From Phoronis australis (lineage: Eukaryota; Phoronida; Phoronidae), in contig NMRA01001373.1 in NCBI GenBank assembly GCA_002633005.1, positions 1-23,406 on the forward strand: DNA of 23,406 bases, given 5' to 3'. Below are positions 10,401 through 18,514 of the stretch, piece after piece (positions within the stretch are counted from its first letter, which is position 1; every line of letters begins with the position of its first letter). Both the position numbers and the translations under genes were made by a program. The notes below the pieces were generated by a model, which saw only the letters and a program-made list of their open reading frames with translations, was not told the DNA's origin and did no database searches.

Positions 10401-13400
10401 ACATAGAGGCCGCAAATTTTGACGCACACAGCTGAAAATCGGCACGAATATAATAGCACACGTGTGCTACAAATGTGCAAGAAATTATTCACTTCCGATC
10501 AAAGATGGAGGAAATATCAGCCACTGCGCATGGGCACCTCGATTTCGAGACTAAAACAATTTGTCTTGTAGAGGGTGCATTGTAGGACCAATTGCTTCGA
10601 AATTTTTTATGTATAAGTTTCCTGTAGCTAGCTAATATCGAGTGATGCTTAACCGGAAGTTGTTTTCAAAATGCCAGATCTGATGCATTTTCATCAATTT
10701 TCAATCGTGCAGGGAAGCCATTTTAAACGGGAAGAGGAAATGACGTGAATTTTTGTGTGTGGATTCTCTAAGGTATACTCTTTCAAATGAACAATTTTTT
10801 GTCAGACTTATCATTTTTGAGTTAGCCAACTTTTTATTCTTCTCCACACACACGCACGCCCGCACGCACGCACACACTCTTTCGCCCCTAATTTTTCACT
10901 TGCTTGGCCACGCTGTAAATTTTTCAAAGAATACTGTTTCGGCTGAAGGGGACAATTTAAAACAGAATTATTCCAGGTGGCTAAAAAGGGTACAGTGTAC
11001 TCTAATAACATTTCTTACTATTGCAGTCTTTCAATTTCTTATTATCCCAAACACTCAGGTTAACAACTATGCTCACGCATGTGCCCATTCCCTACGTTTG
11101 AAGTGTAACATAACAAGCACTGACACTGTGGCGGAAGCTTTTCTGCGAATTATGACTCACACTGATTAAAACAACAAAGTCCCATTGTTATAAGTACCTT
11201 CTGCGCATACTAGCAGAGGAACACCTTTGGAGACCGTTGAAATCTTTTAATTTCTTCCAACTCGAACAAATACTTCCATAATCAAACTTTTTCTTTGAGC
11301 AGCAGGGCCTCATTTAGGATTTGAAAAGTGGGAATCCAGTTGTGAGAATGATGAGTCACGCGAAGCTTGATTCTGAGGTGCGTATCACCGAAGGGTTGCA
11401 GCCCCCCTCCCACTTAGGGAAAATTGTAATTTATATAAAAAGGTCATTTTCATTTCATTTTAGGACACTGTCTGTATGCTTTTTTTCTAGTTCAAACAAC
11501 TGCAAAGAAGGAAACTAAACAAATATTAAATGGTTTGTTCCATTCAGGATGTGTGCATCGTCACCAGACTGTAAAAATTGAGATCTGTAAATCTTTTTTG
11601 TAAGATAATCTGTGTAGAGTTGCATGTTAGACAGATAATTCACAGCATGGCTACAGAACTCAATGCATCTCAAAAGAGAATTGTATTACTTTAATGCAGT
11701 TAAGGAAGTTAATTTAAACTTTGAGAAAGCAATGAAGTTGCAATTGAAAGGGCATGAAGAAATATATCCTTGAATACACGTGTCTACGTTTCATTACACC
11801 ACACAGTACATACTGCAATTCATAAGTCTACAGTGAACACATATCCTCAACAAATTAAAAACTCAGGGCCACCGGCGCTCGACACAGACGAAAATCTCCG
11901 CTCGAAAGTAGGAGTGACGGCATATTTGCACTCACGCTTGTGTACCCGGACTTGGCCTCGTATAAGATGAGGATAAAAAAACTTCAGAACTCCGTGTTTT
12001 AATTGGCGCTCGTAATTTTACGTTCTCCAATCATTTTTCCTAGTCGCCTGGACTGGCTAGAGTTTGGCTAGGGGCGTCCCCAATGGTCGCCGGGAACACC
12101 ATGGTTGTTAGCGTCTTCTTCAGTGGATTATAAATGGAAGCTTTGTTGAAATTCACACTTACCAGGCCCAAAGTCAACCATAGTCTTATTACGTTACAAC
12201 AAATTTATTCCTAAAAACAACCATTATATTCTCGCAGTTTTAAGAATAAAATTCCGGCCTGGTTCCTAGCCGAAGGTACAGGTGGTGTGACCTACTTTTT
12301 CCGCATACAGCAAACAGTGCCACACACAGAGCAAACTTGAATTGCCCATGGAATTCTGCAAAAAGCTGAAGTAATTCGAAGCTTTTACTTTCATGCTAAG
12401 TTAGTCATTGAACACAAAACCAACATAAGACGAAACATTTCATTTTTTCACGTGAAGTTTGCACTGCACGCTCGCTAATAAATGTACGTCGTTCGGCCTG
12501 GGAGGATTTTTTCATAATTTTTTTCATTCATGCGTTCGAGTCGCAACGCAACAGTGCAAACAAATTAAGGCAGTTTGTGCTAAGTTTTATCTGGTTTGCA
12601 CATTCAGCAACATTGATGGCATTTGTATGTCAAGTCAGTCGCCGGGTATTATTTTTTTCATTGTGTATGTTCTATTTCAAATTGGCTGCTCTGTCAAATA
12701 CACTTCGAGAGTGCTGCTTCAACTTCCGTGTAGGCAACTAGCATTAGGGGTACAACAAATCCTTTGAACTTGAGGTCAGTGTACTTCAATTTCAAAGATT
12801 AAGTGTCCGGGTACCGGTACTTAGTGCTGGATGCAATATTTCTCCACACTCGCCAAGCGGGGGATTCCGTATGAGGTCACCCTGACGTCACAGAGCAGGA
12901 AGGTATTCCCCCAAAAACATGATTGTCGACCGTCATTGTGAAATATATAGTAAAAATAGGCAATATTCTGCAATGTCGAGTTATTTCTATATATTTATTG
13001 AAGTAAAACAATGGATTTTATATTTCAATAAAATTAATTAAATCACAAATGTTAAAATTCTTCGTTTGGTCCTAGTTTTCACCGAGGTTGTCTAGAAACA
13101 GGCCGTCTTTTTTCAGTCTTGGCCGTGCCATCCAAGCCGTCATTTTTTTAATGGCCGTCCCAATGACGGCCGCAAGACGAATTCCTGGCCCAGTGCAGAA
13201 ATGGCAAGTTGCCGATTTGGGCATCTGAATGAAGGAGTGCTTGAAGAAAGAGTTGGATTAAGGGAGCATCTGTTCGAGTTGGAAGGAATTAAAGACATCA
13301 ACGGCCTCCTAAGCCAAGGTGTCCCTCTATGGAGACTATGTGCAAAAGGCACAAGTGTATAATGTCACTTTCATCAGTGTGAGACATAATTTGCCGTAGA

Positions 13401-13959
13401 AAGCTAGAGACGGTGGTCACAGTCTAGCATTTCTATTTATTTCTATGAAGTCATTAACAACAAGACTGAGAAAATAGATTTTTGCACTGGTTGATCACAG
13501 GCACCTTTAAGTAGCCCTCTACAATATAATATATTATACTGTAGAGGGCTACTTAATGGTGCCTGTGGTGGGTTGATATAGTGCCGTGGACCCTGATTTA
13601 GAAAACCAGTCAATCACTGAATAACGTGCCCCTTCCTCAGTGGATGACACTTATTCTCTAAATAAGGGTCCACCATATCCGATCAGTGCCTAGACTTTAA
13701 ACTAACAAACCAATTAATCAAGCAACATTCGTTGTCCATGACATTGAGATTTTACCTGATTCAGGGCAACTTCTAACATCGGCGATAAACCTAAAGTTAA
13801 ATGGAAAAGTGGAACGCTGTCCACAAAATTAATAGGCCCTCTGTCTTTGTTTTTGCGGTTTTCAGCCAGTAAAATACCATTAACTGCACAATGTGGATAT
13901 CTGGCCATATGAAGCACAACTTTGCTGAAAGCAACAGCACTCACTTCGACGTCCGCCAT
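1258..13959 (-). CDS. EMC8: ER membrane protein complex subunit 8/9, five-exon gene
   Basis: Coding sequence join(13959-13756, 9723-9647, 8778-8709, 7977-7883, 1411-1258), 600 nt, 199 residues. The EMC is an ER membrane insertase for tail-anchored and multipass proteins. EMC8 and EMC9 are alternative cytosolic MPN-fold subunits that bind EMC2. Family motifs appear in order: YPHCAVNGILLAE and PLFHLTLGLSPMLEVAL (exon 1), VIAGYYQANE (exon 2), ARKTVSRISDHCAEAYLFM (exon 3), a divergent strand region (exon 4) and LVDFDNHLDDI (exon 5). No H-x-H pair of a JAMM metalloprotease site is present, as expected for this non-catalytic family. All introns are GT-AG with phases 0, 2, 0 and 2, and no internal stop is met. 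The start is the first in-frame ATG after an upstream stop, aligns with the EMC8 N-terminus, and has A at -3 and G at +4. Being single here suggests the pre-duplication invertebrate form. The exon chain was read by eye, with no transcript support. Confidence 0.93.
1622..2015 (+). repeat. CTCF-motif repeat family, copy A (partial)
   Basis: Shares with copy B, in order: CTTCTAGGG-GTTTATT, a degenerate AAATGGCCAYTAG block, CCAAATTTTATGAAAATCC, GGAGATAC-GCC-TA, and CACTAGGGGGCAC. It also carries a local direct repeat of GGCACCACAGTAGTT (1911 and 1971, 60 bp apart). It lacks the GGAC-rich tail seen in copy B, so it is 3' truncated. Confidence 0.75.
2505..2943. mobile_element. Putative non-autonomous DNA transposon with inverted ends
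   Basis: 2505-2526 and 2922-2943 are inverted copies (21 of 22 bases: CTTAAAGATGCTATGT, then C/G, TCATT), and weaker similarity continues inward for about 15 more bases. The interior, about 400 bp, has no open frame of note. Element type is inferred from the inverted ends only. Confidence 0.6.
3172..3539. mobile_element. Insertion flanked by 10-bp direct repeats TGACGTCAGA
   Basis: TGACGTCAGA occurs at 3172-3181 and 3530-3539, bracketing 348 bp. The simplest reading is a target-site duplication around an inserted element. The interior contains two identical 12-bp palindromes TTTCCGCGGAAA (3271-3282 and 3331-3342) and more TTTCCGC copies in both orientations. No terminal inverted repeats were seen. 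The 89-residue open frame inside looks incidental. Confidence 0.45.
4736..4751 (+). promoter_or_regulatory. CTCF-like motif in repeat unit 1
   Basis: TGCCACTAGGGGGCAC contains a perfect match to the vertebrate CTCF core CCASYAGRKGGC. Sequence match only. The host must have CTCF with a similar specificity for this to be functional. Confidence 0.45.
5054..5069 (+). promoter_or_regulatory. CTCF-like motif in repeat unit 2
   Basis: Identical 16-mer to that at 4736-4751, 318 bp downstream. Further matches lie at 4450-4463 (GCCAGTAGAGGGCA, perfect core), 4910-4924 (CCACTAGGTGGT, one mismatch) and 1902-1915 (TCACTAGGGGGCAC, one mismatch). Confidence 0.45.
6405..6581 (-). pseudogene. Fragment with P-loop (Walker A) motif, possibly NB-ARC/NACHT-like
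   Basis: A 58-codon minus-strand frame begins MIIGGFGGMGKTVLSEA. GGFGGMGKT fits Walker A G-x4-GKT and, with the following VL and acidic/alanine context, resembles the nucleotide-binding site of APAF1/NLR-type STAND ATPases. The next 40 residues show no motif I recognise, so only the P-loop is evident. The frame lies in EMC8/9 intron 4 on the same strand, stops at 6405, and has a stop at 6587-6585 just upstream. It could be a decayed exon or chance. Confidence 0.3.
6838..7001. mobile_element. 164-bp foldback (MITE-like) element
   Basis: Nearly the whole length is an inverted repeat. 6838-6852 (ATAGATTATTACATG) is the exact reverse complement of 6987-7001. Inside, GTTATC-CCCC, TCTAGAGC, TGGATTTTG-AGAATTATC and CGAGGGGC have partners on the other arm, closing at GTTA (6918-6921). 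TA at both ends would fit a Tc1/mariner-type TA target, but this is inference. Confidence 0.85.
7548..7616 (+). mobile_element. tRNA-derived SINE head / tRNA pseudogene
   Basis: GTGGTGTAGTGGTTA (from 7555) fits a pol III A box with the D-loop, and GGGTTCGACCCC (from 7599) fits a B box. The spacing is tRNA-like. The acceptor and anticodon stems do not pair, so this is not a working tRNA. The SINE body and tail are not clearly defined. Confidence 0.65.
7632..7653. repeat. 22-bp perfect palindrome
   Basis: GTTATCTCACT joined to its exact reverse complement with no spacer, 16 bp after the tRNA-like head. Just beyond it (7660-7672), GGTTATTACACGG resembles the end of the 6838-7001 foldback (GATTATTACATGG). 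This hints that both belong to one element family. Confidence 0.8.
7883..7977 (-). CDS. EMC8: EMC8/9 exon 4
   Basis: 95 nt, phase 0 in and phase 2 out. Acceptor GCTTATTTCAG, donor GTATGT. The encoded segment starts INNENFDKYCC and includes LFDVYQ and RLEN. It is the least conserved part of the family but keeps the D/N-N start and the V-Y strand residues. Its phase fits both neighbouring exons, which is the main support. Confidence 0.85.
7978..8708 (-). other. EMC8: EMC8/9 intron 3
   Basis: Donor GTAAGC, acceptor GCTTATTTCAG. Contains a GC-richer stretch (about 8182-8360) with local repetition of GTCGCCAAA and GGCAACTTT. This is probably repeat-derived but unnamed. Confidence 0.75.
8709..8778 (-). 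CDS. EMC8: EMC8/9 exon 3
   Basis: 70 nt. Acceptor TTTACTTTCAG, donor GTAAGC. The first base completes the Gly codon begun in exon 2, then 23 codons end in AEAYLFM. This matches the family segment that in human EMC8 runs from the V-A-x-K-V/I-A-x-R-I region to LIM. Phase 0 out. Confidence 0.9.
8779..9646 (-). other. EMC8: EMC8/9 intron 2
   Basis: Donor GTAACT, acceptor TTTACTTTCAG. Holds the inverted-repeat element at 9192-9344 and short duplicated words (CAACTGCATATGCGGGTGCAC-like, near 9077-9126). No gene. Confidence 0.75.
9192..9344. mobile_element. MITE-like inverted-repeat element
   Basis: TTTTGCTCTCATAAAG at 9205-9220 is the exact reverse complement of 9316-9331, with weaker complementarity outward to about 9192 and 9344. 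A third related block, TTTTACTCTCATGAAA, follows in direct orientation at 9374-9390, and a GCC/GGC hairpin at about 9409-9434. Suggests nested or multimeric copies. Confidence 0.65.
9647..9723 (-). CDS. EMC8: EMC8/9 exon 2
   Basis: 77 nt, phase 0 in and phase 2 out. Acceptor ...TCTCCTTGCAG precedes GTG; the donor is GTAACT. It encodes VDAYCQENNLVIAGYYQANE followed by CIGDK, the invariant GYYQANE block of EMC8/9. Too short to show as a long open frame; found by motif. Confidence 0.92.
10182..10210. repeat. Perfect 13-bp stem hairpin
   Basis: TACTTGGCAAAAT, 3-base loop, ATTTTGCCAAGTA. Isolated; no further inverted similarity outside. Confidence 0.85.
10845..10878 (+). repeat. CA/CACG microsatellite
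   Basis: Short (CACG)n-(CA)n tract that inflates a 138-codon open frame around it, giving a THTHARTHAHT run. I do not regard that frame as a gene. Confidence 0.85.
13201..13362 (+). CDS. Small unrecognised frame, possible exon or repeat fragment
   Basis: 53 residues from ATG 13201. The frame is in fact open from further 5', and a good acceptor-like tract (GTCTTTTTTCAG) ends at 13118. The peptide is charged and protein-like (RFGHLNEGVLEERVGLREH..., then PLWRLCAKG), with no composition bias. It is antisense to EMC8/9 within intron 1. I do not recognise the family. It could be a terminal exon, a decayed transposon piece or chance. Confidence 0.2.
   Translation: MASCRFGHLNEGVLEERVGLREHLFELEGIKDINGLLSQGVPLWRLCAKGTSV
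13496..13567. repeat. 28-bp stem hairpin near the EMC8/9 first donor
   Basis: 13496-13523 and 13540-13567 are inverted copies with a single mismatch in 28, around a 16-nt AT-rich loop that is itself nearly palindromic. It lies 189 bp inside intron 1 from the donor. MITE-like or a hairpin-forming transcript segment; no seed-type evidence for a miRNA. Confidence 0.9.
13586..13673. repeat. Second inverted repeat adjacent to 13496-13567
   Basis: GTGGACCCTGATTTAGA (13586-13602) pairs with 13657-13673 with two mismatches, and CACTGA/TCAGTG pair inside. Nested foldback structure immediately next to the previous hairpin. Confidence 0.7.
13756..13959 (-). CDS. EMC8: EMC8/9 exon 1 (start exon)
   Basis: 68 codons, from ATG at 13959-13957 to ...MLEVALNQ, followed by donor GTAAAA (13755 downward), phase 0. 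It encodes the N-terminal strands of the MPN fold. The KVVLHMARYPHCAVNGILL stretch aligns almost residue for residue with animal EMC8/9. Reading past the donor gives a stop within 14 codons, and those codons have no family similarity. Confidence 0.95.
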
Positions 13960-13965
13960 TGTGTG
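13925..13965 (-). promoter_or_regulatory. EMC8: YY1-like motif over the EMC8/9 start codon
   Basis: On the minus strand the start region reads CACAATGGCGGAC, close to the YY1 consensus AANATGGCGGC. YY1-type sites overlapping initiation codons are common in housekeeping genes of animals. No TATA box was seen upstream. Motif match only. Confidence 0.3.
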
Positions 13966-16093
13966 GTACAGGAATAATACAGCTTTGTGTGGTTACCAAA
14001 TACCGAAGTTTCTAATTATTTCTGTCATTTATTGATATCTTTAATTCCGAAACGATTTAGCTCAGCACATTTTCAAATTGTATTTGACATATGTATGACA
14101 ATATCAACACTCAGCCAGCCAGAGCACTCTGATAGTGAACATTCTAGTGCAGTGCATGGACTGTATCGCAAGGTCTTTAAGTCCTAGCGTTTCTGAAGAT
14201 TGTACCAAAAACGGTGATTCTACTCTGGCCTCAGTATCTTCACGCCAACACTGTACGACGACTTTATGACTAACCTCAGTCAAAATCCAACTGCTGCCTG
14301 GTGGTTTGGTAATTGGTCCAATTATGTTGCACGTACACTCAGCAGAATTAATGAACACATAATTGCAACATGGCCATGCCTACACCACCCCCCCAAAAAA
14401 AAAATTCTCTTAGATTCCATATGGCAGTTCGAGGTGCAAGACGGCAAAATCCTAGCTAATGCCCTCAGCCTGTGGCCCGGCCCCTAACTCAAATGAAGAT
14501 GTTGCATAGGACTGCAAAGAAAAATGTAACACATGGGCGGCGCACTGGCAGCAGCGAAAGTGGGAGGCTATAGTCCCCCTGCCCCCTACTATGGTGCGCC
14601 GACCATGTAACAGGAGTTTTGAGTTCTCACCTTGGACATTTACATCAAAGAAGTTTGATGATATTATTGACTGCTGTTTTTTAAGTTCGGTAAAGTTCAA
14701 AAATAAAATTTTATAGACTTTTTACTCATTCAGAATTAAAATGTAAGCCGCTTTAATGGGTTAAAATCTATAGGCCTAGTTTTACAGATAAAGTTGACTA
14801 AATACCCAGAGCTGACAATAAGGACCTACATGACCTCAATGAACTTCATGGAGTGGCACCTGGTGATGGGTACCCAACTACCCACCGACAACCGATTGTA
14901 CCCCGGAACAATTAAGTAACCCGACGATTGGATGATTTTTATGGAGCTTCCTTCACGTGAATCATCACGCCAGAAAATATTCATGCTATGAGACCATGTA
15001 ACCACCTTCAAGCATTACCCCTCAAAGTTATCATTAACTTCAGTAGTAGGTACACAAAGGCCGGGGTAAACTAATTTATTTTGTCTCTTCCGCGCTTTAC
15101 AACCAATGCACACCTTTTAGACATAGCAGACTTGAATACGACTGAAGACACGGCGGATCGTCATTGTCGGATAATGGATTATCATATGGTCTCCTGACAT
15201 CAAATTTTTTTGTCCAGGCGTGATAAGTTTAGGTCCCGGCTGACGTGAAAAGTTTTCGATCCTGACGTGTTAAATTTAGGTCCTCGACGTGATAAATTAA
15301 AGGCCCTGGTGTGAAACTACCATTCTGGTTTTCAGTTGTTTTGTTTTGGTCTTGCAGAAATTTTAATTCTTGAATAGAAATTGTGTTTCCTCGAATTTTT
15401 CCGCTTATAGGACAAAGACTGCCCGCAAAAATGTAGGATTACTCACTGTCAGTTGACATTCGATTGCAAATTGTACAAGTCATTCACCTTTGTATAGGCT
15501 ACTTATGTACGGTCTTTGCAGACCTTTACCACATTAAAATATCAGAGTGTTTGGATTTGAGGTAGGTCGGCTAATTGTCATATGTTACGCTTAATTTGTT
15601 CGTATCAGATTGATAATTGCCTTAATATCGATGTCGTCGGCTTCATATTATGAAAAACAAGTCAGTGTTAAGTGCTCAACGTCTCATTCCCTGTGAAATT
15701 ACATTTATTTGATAATGAACTAGTGGACCAGTGCAGACTGAGAGGTGTGACTGAGCTGGCTGTCTCGAGTGGTTGTTAACCCGTAATTTTTGCGCTGCTG
15801 TTCTCTTAGCTCGTCGTCTGCGCCGAGTTAGGACACGCTTATCATAGTTGCCGTTGTGAACTTCCACATTTAATGCAAATGCGACGGACGTTCCTTTATT
15901 ATGGAAGGCTATATCGCTAAAATGACTGGAAAAGTGCAACAGTCTTTTCAATAATCGGATGACCCTCCAAGAAATGACCAAGAAATGACGATTTTACAAA
16001 CTCAACTGACTCCCGGCGGTCACTGGGGCCTACTCCTTGAGTAGAAGGGCACCAGGTCTGTACATACATGAAAAGAGTAACAGCGGATGCTCT
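13960..16093. other. Upstream region of EMC8/9, no gene recognised
   Basis: Would contain the 5' UTR and promoter of EMC8/9. Contains the 22-bp degenerate tandem repeat (15193-15316). Several 60-100 codon frames occur on both strands, none with recognisable domains. The minus-strand frame ending at a GTGAGA donor-like site near 14635 is the only one with a splice signal. Confidence 0.55.
15193..15316 (+). repeat. Degenerate 22-bp tandem repeat, about 5 copies
   Basis: Recurring word GACGTGATAAATTTAGGTCC, with the GTG core near 15220, 15245, 15267, 15289 and 15309. The copies differ by several bases each. Confidence 0.7.
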
Positions 16094-16283
16094 CAACGGG
16101 TCTCTCCCAGGGATGGAACATGTAATAACAAAACGGGTCTTTCCAAGGGATACGGCATGTAACAATATAACGGGTTTCTCCAAGGGATGGGTCATGTAAT
16201 AACACAACGGGTCTCTCCAATTGATGGGCACGTAATGGCACAACGCGGGGTCTCTCCAAGGGATGGGACATGTAATAACACGT
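16094..16283 (+). repeat. 37-bp minisatellite, five copies
   Basis: Units of the form ACGGGTCTCTCCAAGGGATG + GGACATGTAATAACA start near 16097, 16134, 16171, 16208 and 16246, moderately diverged. Because 37 is not a multiple of 3, successive units shift frame, which explains two overlapping minus-strand open frames here. Confidence 0.9.
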
Positions 16284-17563
16284 TACCTATTGACAAAACT
16301 ATCATTCAAACATTTTGACGTTTCTCAAAATATGTAATTTCTAATCCTAAAATTTGAAATGTATTTTAATTAAGTTATCACTGAAAGTGACCCCTTAACC
16401 GCCTTCCACCTTAAGAACCCCAACCCATAGCCTAGAATCAGAATCACAATAAGGTTTATGTTGTGTTTTTTTACTGTTCTGAATAACCCTTTTTCTCTCC
16501 CTAGGCAAGCGATCCACAGAAGCGAGAACTTCGTGAAAGTTCTAGATCCCACAAAACTGCGTGAGATATCGTCATGTATTACAAGCTACCAGTCTTGCGT
16601 GATATTTTGTAATTGCGTGTTCGCAAGATTCTTGCGGAACACACGACAGGTTGACCCAAATTTTCCAGTTTGGGACTGTTTCCGCCACGGCAGGACACAC
16701 AATAAACTAGAATACGTCGTTACAGGCCCGGGAGTACCTATTGTAATAAGCTTTGGGCCTCCAGTGCTCTCGGGTAAATATTGATTTAGACATTTTTAAA
16801 CTGGTAACAAAAACTGTTCTGAGGGTTGCCAAATTCGTTTGCCATGGACAGGCCTACGTTTCACCATTTAAGAATACGACAGACTTATCTAGTCTAAGTA
16901 AACGTGAAAGATCCACCAAATTTTTTAACCGTAATATAACTTCTTTTCTCAATGACACTATTAAAATAGTGTCACCGAGAGGGGGCAGAGGACACAACCC
17001 CGGAGCCCTTGTGAGTCAATTAATGGGGTCCGCCGGCGAAGTAAAAAGGAAACAAGAAAAACGACCGAATGAAAATGAATTTTCTCAGGCCGGTTTGAGC
17101 CGTTCAGCTTCAGATGGACAAAAATGAGGCTTTCAGATTCAGAACTAGAAGCCAAAAGAGGATTCTCTCTTTCGTCATTTCCGACAATATGAAATTATTC
17201 TGCTGTCAGCAATGGCACAAAAATTGAGACATAATGTTATCCGCCATTGATAAATTATTCAACTTCCGTAATTTGCGGTCAAATGCCTACAGTTTTTCGA
17301 TTAAAACGACTTTTTGAAAATTGCTTGTTAAAAATCTGCGGCTTTTAGGCTGACTGTTTCATGGAGATTATAATCACTATCTATCACGAAATGTCCGCAC
17401 CAAGCCATGTAACTGTTAGCAAAGGTGGTGGAGTACCTGAAGTGTTTTCGGAGGAGCAATCCAACAGAACTATGTCGACGGTGATAGTAACTATTGGCGT
17501 AATAACCAATAAGCCACCAGTACGGGTTCAGAGTAATTTTGATGCCGTAATACACAATGTAGA
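16284..17563. other. Region with protein-like but unrecognised frames
   Basis: Plus-strand frames of 108 codons (16458-16784), 124 codons (16753-17127) and 99 codons (17361-17660) lie in a row. A strong acceptor-like tract (CCCTTTTTCTCTCCCTAG) ends at 16504. A short hairpin lies at 16618-16643. No domain is recognised, and the frames differ, so I do not call a gene. Confidence 0.4.
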
Positions 17564-17774
17564 ATGTCACCAAATCAGTCGCCTGAAAATCTCAATGCCC
17601 GCCCTCCTTACAAAGAACAAAAAACAGCAATTCCGAACATCGCCCCGTGGTCACTGTTGAACCTGGTGTTGTGCGGCCGCATACGCTATGTTCTCTTCAA
17701 CAATGATACACAGAAATACGTATGGGGATACAACTACATACAGTAAAAGGACGCGTTTACATAAAGAAATGTAA
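17564..17774 (+). pseudogene. CD225/dispanin (IFITM-like) remnant
   Basis: From ATG 17564 one frame reads a proline/tyrosine N-terminus (ARPPYKEQ) and then IPNIAPWSLLNLVLC, the shape of the first hydrophobic segment of CD225 proteins. A second frame from 17670 reads AAYAMFSS, then GD and YSKRTRL, the usual continuation (A-Y-x-F-S ... GD ... YSK-x-AR/TR), ending at TAA 17772. About seven residues of the first membrane segment are missing at the junction, where the frame also changes. Dispanins are small membrane proteins, and vertebrate IFITMs restrict membrane fusion. Similarity is judged by eye and weak in the second half. Could be a decayed retrocopy. Confidence 0.4.
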
Positions 17775-18488
17775 TTAATGTTAGTTTAAAATAATGTTTG
17801 TTGCATACTTAAATGACCTTTTTACATTGATTCTTCATCAGTACAAACCAACAGTCCTTAAGTGTAAAGACTAGCCGCATATACAGAAGGGATGTTCAAT
17901 TTTACGTTCTTTGAAATCTGTCTTGAGTGAATAATTATTGATAATTATTTCCTTTAAAACTGCATCACAAAATGTTTGACACAGTTTCCAAAAATACGTC
18001 CCCCAATTCCGAAAATACCCCCGGACATATATTTCATTTAACGTTTTTGAAAGATAGTTTTCCGAATATCCGCCCATTGGCCCATTTTTCAGGAATGCCC
18101 GATAGTAGGACCATGCAGAAAACATGATCAGTGAATGAATTTCTATGGAAATAAAGAGTGCGAAGAAAAAAAATATTTTATATTCTCAGTTAATTACTTT
18201 TAGTGAATTATTTTTCATTATTATTCTACGCTAACAGTAGTTGACATTGTTTGTCTGCACCTTCCTAAAATGCGGGATGCGTGTGTATGGGGTCACGTTA
18301 TTGTGGGGTTGTGCGTCAGGAGGCCTGGTGTTGTGTTGTCCCAGTTGCCCGCTTTATTATTTCGACGTCACTGCCTGTCAATGTTGAAAGTTGCTTTTGG
18401 ACACGGGGAGCAGTAAATGTGATACTTCCTGGCTAGCATAATGGTAGCAGCCGGGCCAGCACCAGCCCAGTACTGGCACAGGCTAACA

Positions 18489-18514
18489 AAACGGTACCGG
18501 ATTCGGCACCGTTT
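18489..18514. repeat. Short hairpin
   Basis: AAACGGTACCG, GATT loop, CGGCACCGTTT; one mismatch in 11. Confidence 0.7.

Larger units (their letters stand above)
9724..13755 (-). other. EMC8: EMC8/9 intron 1 (4.0 kb)
   Basis: Donor GTAAAA, acceptor TCTCCTTGCAG. Contains a 29-bp hairpin (10182-10210), a CA/CG microsatellite (10845-10878), a palindromic YY1-like pair (10351-10378), a small plus-strand frame (13201-13362) and two adjacent hairpins (13496-13567 and 13586-13673). The remainder, including 11000-13000, shows nothing I can identify. Confidence 0.8.

Noticed and set aside
10753-11169. 138-codon plus-strand frame, the second longest in the window
   Set aside because: Runs through a CA/CACG microsatellite, has no domain, and lies antisense in an EMC8/9 intron. 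Composition is that of translated AT-rich DNA.
12140-12200. Minus-strand ATG followed by a perfect GTAAGT donor (about 12184-12166), a possible alternative first exon of EMC8/9
   Set aside because: Only six codons precede the donor, they do not resemble the EMC8/9 N-terminus, and exon 1 is already well supported.
12459-12767. 102-codon cysteine-rich plus-strand frame
   Set aside because: Considered as a secreted peptide. The hydrophobic part is central rather than N-terminal, there is no regular cysteine pattern, and it lies antisense in an intron.
13140-13352. 70-codon minus-strand frame
   Set aside because: Shadow of the plus-strand 13201-13362 frame, which has the more protein-like composition.
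14452-14720. Minus-strand frame (LNFTELKKQQS...) ending at a GTGAGA donor-like site, a possible exon of an upstream gene
   Set aside because: About 30 codons, no family recognised, no convincing acceptor. Not enough to call.
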